Below, one piece after another: positions 1-9,261 of a stretch of DNA of 64,000 nucleotides; position 1 is the stretch's first letter, and every line of letters begins with the position of its first letter. Source of the DNA: Seriola aureovittata (Eukaryota; Chordata; Actinopteri; Carangiformes; Carangidae). The stretch is taken from NCBI RefSeq assembly GCF_021018895.1, contig NC_079378.1, positions 11,467,501 through 11,531,500 of the forward strand, read 5' to 3'. The position numbers and the translations under genes are program-made. The notes below the pieces were generated by a model. The model was not told the origin of the DNA, did not search any database, and saw nothing but the letters and a program-made list of their open reading frames with translations.

Positions 1-1557
1 CCCTATAATGGGTAAGTAGGTTTGTACCCAAATCAGAATTTTTCTGATTCTCAACTCTGAGTCACCAGTGGAGGCTGAATATTCATGGGGTTGTCATGTT
101 CCCGTGGTTCTGCTTTTTCTTTATTTCATTTTTTATCAATACTCAGTATTATGGAGTATTCAGTATTGCTAAACTTATCTCCTACATATTGATTTGAACA
201 TGAGCGTTGCTGTAGTTGTTTAAGAGAGTCGGTATTGTTTTAATCTTGGCCACAATCCAAATTTGAATTTATATTGTGGTCTTTGGAAGATTTGTTTCAA
301 GCTGAAGGTTTGGACAGTTTGTCCCAATGTATTGAGGACCATGCAGTCAATTCTTTAAACCTAAAATATTCAATTCAGGAATATAGGTGTTTTGTTGCAT
401 GTTGTCGCCACCCTGTGGTCAAATCAGTCTGTCAGTTGCTCACTGTGCATGTAACAGTGGCTTCCGTGACAAAGCTGAAAACTAGAAAAAGGTTAAAACA
501 TTCTTGGAAGTTGTAATGCTCAATCAGTGAACAGTATCCTCTGCAGTTATTACAGACCACATGCAGGTCTGCAATTTATACAGCCAGTGTGGTTAAGGAG
601 TGGTTAACTCTACCATGATTTTACAGTTAGGGAGGAAATAATTATCTTCATCAGTTTTCATCAGAGGTTAAAAGTTACCAGCCATAATAAAATTAACAAG
701 AAGTTATGCGCGTTTGGTGCACTTCTTTACCTGATCTCCTTGTTGTATTGAATAGATGTGGTACCTAGTACTTACATCAAGGTCTCCTACTGCACTGAAG
801 CTTTGGGTATGTCCCTCACTTGTCAGCTGCTTTGGATAAAAGCATCTGCCAAATAAGTAAACTTAATTTAAATGCAAAGATACACTGATTTATTGAGATT
901 TTCTTTCTTGACTATTATCTAGTTGCCTGTGGTGGCATTTGTCTCCATCATGTGGTTAATGATGCTAACTACATTACTTACAACTCAGAGGTCAAGTTCT
1001 TTGGTAATGGCTGTTTTTGCAGTTAGTACCAGAGATTCCAGACATTCCAGATGTCAGCTATGAGTTTTCATTGTTAAATCACTTAAAAATTACTACTTAC
1101 AAACCGATGAACATGTCAAGCGAAACACTCTCAATGTCCTGTTCCCATTTGTAAAACGGTCTCCTATTCACATCATATTTGACTTTTTTTGATGATTTTC
1201 TTCACGAAATACCTGTACATATCACCAACAACAATGTAACATATATTTCAAGTTATAGTTTTTGTGTTAATAATATAATATAATAATGATAATGATTAAT
1301 CTTTCTCTTGACTTGAAAAATGCACAATTCATCAATAATGTTTCTTTTGTGTTTTTGTTTATACACCATACTATCATACTATATTGTATATGCTCAAGCA
1401 CTTTATTAGGAACATTTTTGTACCTGCTTAATCATGTAATTATCCAATCAGTCTTTGACCGAAGCATTATTGTTGGTATCAGATGGGCTGGTTTGAGTAT
1501 TTCTGAAGCTACTGATCTACATACATAGATACATACATAGAGTTCCCCACAATGTAC
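1..1557. other. Gene-free left edge
   Basis: AT-rich sequence with no exon that I can support on either strand. The downstream exons of the orphan signal-peptide exon at 1558-1597 (minus strand) would be expected here or beyond the left edge, but no C2, V or transmembrane exon resembling the cluster members is visible. A short piece of a dispersed repeat sits at about 1393-1460. Confidence 0.5.
1393..1460. repeat. Fragment of a common fish dispersed repeat
   Basis: The stretch contains a 'cactttattaggaac' core followed by 'atccaatcag', a word pair I recognise from an abundant fish interspersed repeat. A related 'ggccactttattaggtacac' core occurs at about 2620-2641. I cannot name the family with certainty. 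No terminal repeats or coding sequence are visible. Confidence 0.4.
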
Positions 1558-1597
1558 TTTTTGCCAGAGCTGTGATGATTATGTAGATGGAAGTCAT
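1558..1597 (-). pseudogene. Orphan signal-peptide exon of a CD2/SLAM-like Ig receptor
   Basis: Read on the minus strand from an ATG at 1597, this gives M-T-S-I-Y-I-I-I-T-A-L-A-K and then a GT donor after one further base. It is the same phase-1 ending as the signal-peptide exons at 5450-5504, 12453-12507 and 21461-21515, but five codons shorter in the hydrophobic core. About 80-165 bases upstream (1676-1763) the DNA still resembles the 5' flank of the copy at 21515. No matching V, C2 or transmembrane exon follows inside the window. It is either a relic left by unequal exchange or the first coding exon of a gene that continues off the left edge. Resemblance is seen directly; its status is inference. 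Confidence 0.55.
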
Positions 1598-1763
1598 GTT
1601 TTTACTACTGTCATACATAAATTAAAATAACAACTTTTATGCTCATTTGGTTTATGCTAGCAATTGCATTCAAAATGGGACGTGGCTGTGAAAGACTCTG
1701 TAACTGTAACTCTGTCAGTTATAGGCTGGTGTATGCTCTTCTTGTCCGTAATCTTCTGTGATA

Positions 1764-3089
1764 AGAATCACGGAAAGAAAAAGAAGAAAGAAGTACTAAG
1801 CAAAGCATATATGTAGTTTATAGACTTGGTGAGAATCTTGCGGTTGTCTGATAGTAGAGTGTTAACACAAACTTAAACATAGATCCTTCAAATTTGAACT
1901 AATGACCAGTGCTAGTGTTTGGTGAGAAAAGTTGGTATTTGCTATCTTTAGTTAAAGATTTCTAAATACGTAACTTCATATCTGTTATAAATACACAGTC
2001 TTAATGTAAAATATAGCGTGCACTTTTATCTCTTTGCCGCTTCACCTTAGCAGCAAAGTGAAACTGGGTTACAGTTTATGTGTTTTTTTTTTTAGGTTAG
2101 AACAGTCAACACGGTGAAGAAAAACAGAACTACATTTCAGGTTATGACTTGATGCTTGACTTTGAGACCCAGCTCCCCTCGTCTAAACACAGAGCAACAG
2201 CCCAACTAATGACTACTTTTCAGCTCACTGGAAAATTTCTATTTTTAGGTCAAGTGTTATAGTAGCTAGCAGAAAAATATCTAGATCCGCAGGTGTGTTA
2301 GTTTTTTTTTTTTTTTTTAATTTCTTAGAACATTGTGAATAAGCTCCATGATCTTGGTTTGATAGTTTTCATGTGAGAAAACAAATGAAAATGAAATTAG
2401 TTGTAAGATGTGGATATTTTTTTATTTTCAAAATCAATTACAGAACAAGCTATGAAAAATAAAGCCACAAAAATAAAAACGCACATATGAGGAAAAAAAT
2501 GCATGAATGATTTTAACAACGAATTCCACACTTTAACATGGTAACCCCAAAACCAAGAGGATTTAAGAAGTACTATGAAATTTACATTGACATTCTAAAG
2601 TGCAATATATATAGTCACTGGCCACTTTATTAGGTACACCTGTGCGATCTAATCTTTTTTTTTAGTCATAGAAGTGTTAATAGAATTATGGTTTTGAGAG
2701 AGGTGTTTCAATATTCAGCACCCCTCATGTACGTAATGAAGTTGTACACAAAATTAGACACCGCTCAAAATAATGTAGTCTGGTACAACACCCCCTTTAA
2801 CTATGTCCTCAGAAATAATCATCAAGCAGGTTTTTATCTACCTGCATAGTGGCAAAACTTGAGGAAAAATGATGGATTTCTACTGGCAGGTCGTTTCTTA
2901 CGACCACTGTGAATTCAGCACACGTTATTTTGGTTGGATAATAGTTTTTCAAACTTTGGGATTTGCCATATAAGACAGACAGTGTCAGACTTTGAAAACT
3001 CTGGTTTGGTAAGATTAGGGTTCAGACGAAGGCTTGGTCATGAATAACGTTTTGGGAGAAAATTAATAGCATTTTTATGCGAGTTGTGT
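1764..3089. other. Intergenic spacer, 3' side of the left Ig copy
   Basis: No exon is supported. The spacer contains poly-T/poly-A runs (2082-2093, 2304-2319) and a fragment of a dispersed repeat near 2606-2645. A short stretch near 2150-2180 resembles the spacer at about 17180-17210, consistent with duplication of whole gene-plus-spacer units. Confidence 0.4.
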
Positions 3090-3431
3090 CTAGATTGTCT
3101 TCGTCACTCTAACCACTGAGTAGACAATTTCATCTTCAGCGTTATCTGAAAGAAATAAAAATAGACACTTGAAATATATATTTGTATCTCCGTTCAACTG
3201 TCGTACCACAGAATGGTGACAAGCATGGTTGACAGTGACTCGAGACTTGATATTTGCTAAATATTCTAATCTGAACATAAAGTTTGTCTGCCAGGAGTAG
3301 TGGCCGACAGAATAGGTTATCTTCTTTTATATAACTTTAAAATAAAACATGACTAAAATGTAATCAAATAAAAGCAAAGACTGAACAGTATGTATGTATT
3401 GCCTTGGGTGTTTGATCTGGTATTTCAGTTC

Positions 3432-3671
3432 TTACAAGCATGCAACAGATGGGCCACATTTTCTACAATTCACACACAGCATAGCATTCTCCTCGTCCTG
3501 CAACCACAGGTACTGTGTTAGCATGTATTGTGGTTGAAAGTAGCATTTTTTTTCTTCACTAGCACATTTAGTCTTTCCCAGTTTGCACCTGCACTCTCTA
3601 ATCATCATTTGTGCCTGAGTCAGAACCTCTTGCTGACTCTCCCTCTCCACCAACCTCCTCCTCTCCTCCAT
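3432..3671 (-). other. Cysteine-rich ORF of unknown status
   Basis: An ATG-started frame of 79 codons lies in the intron between the transmembrane and tail exons of Ig copy 1. It begins with a charged stretch rich in Glu and Arg, then has spaced cysteines (C-R-C-K, T-K-C, K-K-C) and a C-V-N-C-R-K-C-G motif near the end. I do not recognise it. There is no clear acceptor upstream. It may be a fragment of an old transposon protein or chance. No function is proposed. Confidence 0.2.
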
Positions 3672-4065
3672 TTTATTTTTTAGAATAATAAGCTAATGTT
3701 GTGCTGGTCAACCCCATAACCTGCATGTTGGGTAGGCTTAATAGAAAAAATTAAAGGTTTGGATGGGTTGGGTAAAAAAATTGAATAATAAATAACTTGG
3801 AGAAACATTTTGTGCAATAGGCTTTGTGTAATATGTTCCCCATATTCTGTGTAATAGGCAGTGATTACTAGTCCACCTTGCTCCCTCTCTTCCCCTCTCT
3901 CACCTGCTCATCCACCCTCTCTCTTTATTAAAGATGCCTAACCCACAGAGACCGCTTCGGAAGAAGGTAACCTGAGCACTGATGATAAGTGGAGGCAGAG
4001 AGAGACCAACTGAGCCCCAAGCCACTTGAGAAGAAAAAGTACTACTTTCAGCTACAATTTCGGTG

Positions 4066-4283
4066 GCCCTGAGAGCTCAATGCTCTGCAACTTAAAAGCA
4101 TATAGAAATAGACAAAACGCAAGCAAATTGAGAAAACCTCTTCATCAATTTGACAACACACACACTGCAAATACTCTCAACACAACCAAATAGACAAGCA
4201 CGATACAAATGTGTTGTCAAATTAATGAAGATGTTTTCTGAATTTGTTTGTGTTTAAGTTGCAATGCATTGAGCTCTCAGGGC
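4066..4283. repeat. Foldback (palindromic) MITE
   Basis: The left arm starting at 4066 ('gccctgagagctcaatg') and the right arm ending at 4283 ('cattgagctctcagggc') are inverted copies. The complementarity continues inward with gaps for about 75-90 bases, including 'caatttgacaacaca' against 'tgtgttgtcaaatt'. The centre is short, so almost the whole element can fold into a hairpin. It lies in the intron between the transmembrane and tail exons of Ig copy 1. A similar but more decayed element appears at about 37735-37970. Confidence 0.7.
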
Positions 4284-5646
4284 ACTGTACACAGTGGCTA
4301 ATGCACTACCCCTTCCAGAAGGGCACCAAAACAGCCTATAATGATCATCATGCACTCGCACAAATGCAACCATGTGAAATTTTAACATCCCTTTAAAAAA
4401 TGGTTGCATATGTGATCATTTTGGTCACAGCCAGGACCCCGATACTAATTTAGCAAAGAATATGCATAACTATCAGTATGTTCCAAAGTGAGACAGATGT
4501 TAGTTTAAGACATGGGAACTGGTAGAGCGTCTTTCTCTTACCTTCATTAACAGTCCTAGGTCTTGTTTTATTATTTAAGTGTTTGATACCAAGAAACGAA
4601 GCCAAAAGGAGAAGCAGGCAGGCAACAATTGCTATCACACCTGCAGTCACATGACCAAGTTGCGGTGTAGAACCTAGAAATGCAAACATTAACCCAAGTT
4701 AGATGATTTGTCATTTTAAGGGCTCTAGAGATTGTTCTGAAGGAGAAAACACAGCTTAAAATCCTAGATGTGTTCTTGGTATGTAGACTCAAATTATGCT
4801 TGAGGCTGTATCTAAAAGCCAATCTACGCCACCTGAAATGTTTTTTCTTTTTTAATAAATCAATTAAAAAATATGAAATAGCAATGAGGATTTTATATCG
4901 ATCAAGGTATGAAATAAGTAAATAAATTGATAAAAACAGATTCAATACTTTCATAAAATATATTACCTTTGCAGCTTGTAAGGTGGATAAATGTTTCCTT
5001 TGTGCTGACATTGTTTCGAACATTACATGTCAAGATTCCTGTCAGTTGGCCGTGTAAGCTGATGGTAACATTTGGTACACTGGGTGCGTGATGTTTAAGT
5101 GTACCCTCAGCTCTGGTCTGTATCAATAAGTTACCGTCCAAAGTCCAAATGAACTCTACTCCATCTCCCTCAGAGGAGCAGCTGACCTTCATCTGTTCTG
5201 ATGACAAACACATCTGAGACAAATCTCTTCACTACTGTATATACATGATTATTTTCCTGTGCTTTTGTCCAGCATCTATTCATTAACTATGCAAAACCAT
5301 AACCATGTCCATTACAGGACCAAATGACTCATGAATACGTACAATGTGACATAATGGCTGTTTTTAATCATTTTAAATATCATTAAATATAGTGTTTTTT
5401 GTCTATTCACCAGTACTGTTAACTACAATTTGTAATTATTGAAGTTTACCTTTTACAAGAGCTGTTGCTGCCAGAGTCGTGATGATTATGTAGATGAAAT
5501 TCATTTTCTGTTATAACAGACAAATTATTATTGAAACATTAAAAAATGGCAAATGTCTTCATGGCAAATGCCTTCCACAGTGTAAACAAAAACCAGCAAA
5601 TTAAAAGTTGTTTGCTCTCATTTGTGGCCTTTTCTAGTGGAATAGA

Positions 5647-5673
5647 AATATATATATATATATATATATATAT
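5647..5673. repeat. (TA)n microsatellite
   Basis: An uninterrupted TA dinucleotide run about 170 bases upstream of the signal-peptide exon of Ig copy 1. It is followed by a poly-T tract at 5681-5694. Confidence 0.9.
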
Positions 5674-5699
5674 TGGTTGTTTTTTTTTTTTTTTCTGAA

Positions 5700-6060
5700 G
5701 GTACTTGCAAAACATACAACATTTGCCCGAGTGACTTTGAATGCATTTACAGATGCTGCAACAGATTAAGGTATCATCTTTGTGGTTTATATGCATCGAG
5801 TCAGCATCGACACAAGGTAGACAGGATATCTAAGGACATCTATACAAAAGCCACACAGAACACAGACTGGTAGATGTCAGCCGTCTACACAAAAGATGCC
5901 ATATGGTGGACACGAGACACACAACGGAAGACAAAGTTAAAAGAAACATGGCGACTTTGGTCCTAGTTTTGAGAAATAAGGGGGCCGACTATAGGTAGAG
6001 GATGAAAGCGGACATAAATCTGTAATGTGTAGTTGTCTGGAAAGACTTTTAAATGAATAT
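5700..6060. repeat. Duplicated segment shared with 13110-13370
   Basis: The part from about 5955 to 6040 ('tttggtcctagttttgag', then 'ctgtaatgtgtagtt') matches 13262-13350 with substitutions and short gaps. Either this is a dispersed repeat or it is part of the tandem duplication that made the Ig cluster. The frame at 5673-5873 has no recognisable product. Confidence 0.45.
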
Positions 6061-7664
6061 GCCATGTGGCAGCTACGTGACACAAGCTATCACTGTCTGT
6101 AGACAAAGAAATTTCTTCGTTATTTTTTTATTTTGCTATACCAGAAGGGTCTATAGTTTTTCTTCTCTGTGACTGGGTGTGAACCATTGCATTATGCCCA
6201 CCTTCCCTCTTGTATTCTTTAATTAAAATGTAGTTTGCATTTCATTTACTGTGGTGCCATACTACAGTTTAGCAGTTCAGTGAGACTGCGTCACAGTTTC
6301 TCTGGGTTATGATATTAGCACCACATTCCCATTAGTTTCCTCTATAAAGCCTATAGTACCTGCATTGTCACTTTACAGACCCTTATACTCAGGAACTTGA
6401 TCATATTGAAAACTATGTTTCACACATTAATATTATTATAAAAAATCCTAATATGTTTTACTTTCCATACTGTCAATATCAATTATGTGATGGACAGTTA
6501 CAGCTCTCCTCCCCTACCAGAGATGTGCTTCCCCAAATTTCTGTAGGAGAATAAACTATTAAAGACTTATCTTAGCATCCTACATGTACTCGCATAGGAT
6601 TTATTTCCAAACAGTGTAGCCTACTATACACTGTTCACCATAGTGTGCATTAGTAAAGTTTGTTAGAGGAAACTTAAAGGAAGTAACACCTACATTTGAT
6701 ATCTTCAAGTTCTGTTAAAAACCACAGCTATTTTCTGTACTCTGTGTCACTGCTCAGGCGCAGAGTTTATTCAAAGAAATAATAAAAGATCAAAGATGGT
6801 TAGAAGAGGTAGAGCGAGAGATATGGTTATGCTGTGGTAGTCTGAATCAACACAGTCAGGATGAATTGAGCTTTATTTGTTTCAGCCATGATTTGATGCT
6901 CAATATTGAAGTATGTGAAGAGAGTCATTCACCAATAACAATCATGTAGCCCACTCAAAACTCTCACAGACGAAACTCACTTTACATGTGGTGTAAAGAG
7001 TAAAAGACAATAGTTTAGAGTGTGTTCTGTTGCAGTTAGAATCTTGCTGACACCCTGTGGAGCCAGATTGCCACATTAAAAAAAAATATGCATGGTAAGG
7101 CTATACTTTTGAGCATTCAAGATCTTAATCCTCAATTGATGCACCGTGGCCATTTCCAAAGTAGCTCATGTGGACTATTACAGTTTTAACATAATGTGAC
7201 TGCGTGTGCACACCAGCCTAGTATTTAAACAACCACACAAAGGTTACCACAGACTGACTGTTTTTTTTTATTGCATGATCACTGTCTAGTTACACAAGTG
7301 CTTTTGGCTCTATCTTGTGTTCAAAAATGATCTCAGCACTGCTCTCAGCTTGTACTTCGGTTCTCCGAGTACCTGAAAGAACAGCATACTTTCTCCAGAA
7401 CTAACCCACAAGCTACACCTTTATATTTTAGTCACTGACCAAATACTAATTACAAACCAAAATGCAGAAGACTTTCCACTTTTTTCTGGTATGGTAGAAA
7501 CCTGAAACAATATTATACTATTGTTATGCACTGTTGCTTTTTTCTCTATTTGATCTTAGTTTAATTGTTTGTGATGGTTAAACAGGCAGGAAGCAAAATT
7601 TCTTATTTATGAATCATATCAATGTTTATTTAAAAATGCATGTAAAAGTTTTTATGACAATTAT
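6061..7664. other. Intergenic spacer between Ig copies 1 and 2
   Basis: No exon is supported on either strand. The stretch near 6775-6900 resembles 15965-16085 (both have 'aagatcaaag', a purine-rich block and a '-gaatcaa-acagt' word). The stretch near 7255-7390 resembles 17505-17720. These matches suggest that spacer DNA was duplicated together with the Ig genes. Confidence 0.45.
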
Positions 7665-8328
7665 GGTGGCTGTGGAAAGTATTCAGACCCTTAACTTTTT
7701 ACACACTTTGTTTTAAATTAAATTTAAAAAAAAAAAAATTTAAAAGTTTTATACATCTGTATTTGGGCAGTTCCTCCCATTCTTCTGGATAGATCCTCTC
7801 AAGCTCTATCAGAATTGATGGGAAGTATCTTTGAAAACCCATTATCAGGTTTCTCCTCAGATGTGGCTGCATTGTGTTTAAGTCTGGGCATTTGTTTGGC
7901 CTCTCGAAGACAGTCACAGACTTGTCCTAATGCCAATCCAGCATTTTCTTAGCTGTGTGCTTCGGGTCATTGTCATGCTGAAAGATAAACTGTCACATGC
8001 ACTCTGGAGCAGGTTTTCTTCAAGGATCTCCCTACATTTTGCTGTTTATCGATCCCTCAATTCTGATCAGTTTCCTTGTTGCTGAAAAGCACCCCCACAG
8101 CATGATGCTGCCACCATCAGGCTTCACTGTAGTCATGGTATTAGCTGGGTGATGAGCAGTGCGTGGTGTTTCTCTGCTCAAAGGTTTCAATTTTTATCTA
8201 ATCAGAACAGAGAATAATTTTCCTTATACTCTCAGAGTCCTTTAAATGTGTTTGCTACAACATAATGAAGTGTGCAAAAGGTGAATGGGGTCTGAATCCT
8301 TTGTAAGGTGTTTATAATATAAAAAGTT
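7665..8328 (-). mobile_element. Decayed Tc1/mariner transposon
   Basis: The ends are recognisable: 'aaagtattcagaccc' near 7677 and its inverted partner 'gggtctgaatcctttg' near 8288-8303. On the minus strand an interrupted transposase can be followed. It shows a region reading [12 protein letters not shown] and, further on, H-D-N-D-P-K-H-T-A-K, which contains the second catalytic aspartate of the DD34E domain. Frameshifts and stops disable it. The family is certain, activity is ruled out by the breaks, and the subfamily is not determined. Confidence 0.8.
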
Positions 8329-9261
8329 AAAAAATTATTTACAATGCTGCACATAGTTACAAAGTAAATCACTTAAAGTAACAGAATTAAAGCAGATACA
8401 TTTTACAAGTGAATACAAGAATATTTAGTAACTTTTTAAAAATCAAAATCCACAATTTTAAAATGATAGCACAGATAAGAGGCAATAGGAAGTACTTACC
8501 ATGAAACAGTCTAGTGCGCAATATAGATATGGCAGTAAATACCCCAATCATACAAACACTGGGTATGCAACTGTAGGTGGACTTACATAACACTAACCTT
8601 ATTACATAATGCATTAGGTGGCAATATAGTGGAGAAGTTGTTCCATCATGAAGGCTAGGCAATATCCTGCAGCAAATGACTGGGTATTTTTACTTTTATT
8701 GTTTATTTTCTATATTAACACATAGTCAATGATGCTCTAAAGTCAAAACATCTCCAGAGAGATCAGTGTAAGGCTAAGGTTGGCTCATCTTTAATGTTGT
8801 TGGAGAAAAAAACGATGCCTTCTGATCCTAGTTCGGTCTGGTTTGCCTTGTGGTCTGCATCACTAAAACGACACAGTGAGCAATCGAATCTGCAGAATTA
8901 CACGAAAGAAGCAAAATGAAAAAGAGACTCGACATTCATCTGACCGTGATAACCTTTGTTTGTGGTAATACATTTGAGAGTTTTCAAGTTCAAATTAGTT
9001 CAGACTTTAATTTTTCTTTTTGACGTTACCAATTTCAAGCAATTTGTGTCATAATTTGAATTAAAAATGAATCTACTGCAGGACTTACTTGAAACATAAA
9101 TCTATATAGACTCACTCAGGAGCCTGTGATTTAAAATTATTCAAGGGAATGTCAAGTATACTGTACATTGTTAATAATTAAAACATTGGGTAAAATCTGC
9201 AAAAATGTAAGTATGGAGACACAAGTAATATGAAAACATGGGAGAACATCTTTCTCTCACC
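8329..9261. other. Spacer downstream of Ig copy 2
   Basis: No exon is supported. In particular I looked for a tail exon equivalent to those at 3090-3145 and 18342-18439 and did not find one, which fits the stop codon already present in the last exon of copy 2 at 9262-9264. Confidence 0.45.

Larger units (their letters stand above)
3090..5504 (-). pseudogene. CD2/SLAM-like Ig receptor, V exon deleted (copy 1)
   Basis: Exons on the minus strand are: signal peptide 5450-5504 (M-N-F-I-Y-I-I-I start, preceded by an AACAG acceptor); a C2-set exon truncated at its 5' end, about 5221 down to 4967; a transmembrane exon 4542-4673; and a tail exon 3090-3145 ending in TAG. The C2 exon keeps the cysteines and the N-x-S sites of its paralogues. 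The transmembrane exon is 132 nt, the same as in the copy at 18342. The tail carries E-I-V-Y-S-V-V, an ITIM-like tyrosine. The V exon, intron 2 and roughly the first 30 nt of the C2 exon are absent. Intron-1 sequence runs straight into the C2 exon near 5221, where in-frame TAG and TGA precede the coding part and no acceptor restores the frame. By itself it is most likely a pseudogene. Its transmembrane and tail exons remain usable by phase and could be spliced to copy 2 by read-through (inference). No SLAM member name can be assigned. Confidence 0.75.

Noticed and set aside
4571..5023. 150-codon minus-strand frame overlapping Ig copy 1
   Set aside because: It crosses the intron and reads the membrane exon out of frame. 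The real exons 4542-4673 and 4967-5221 explain the coding signal.
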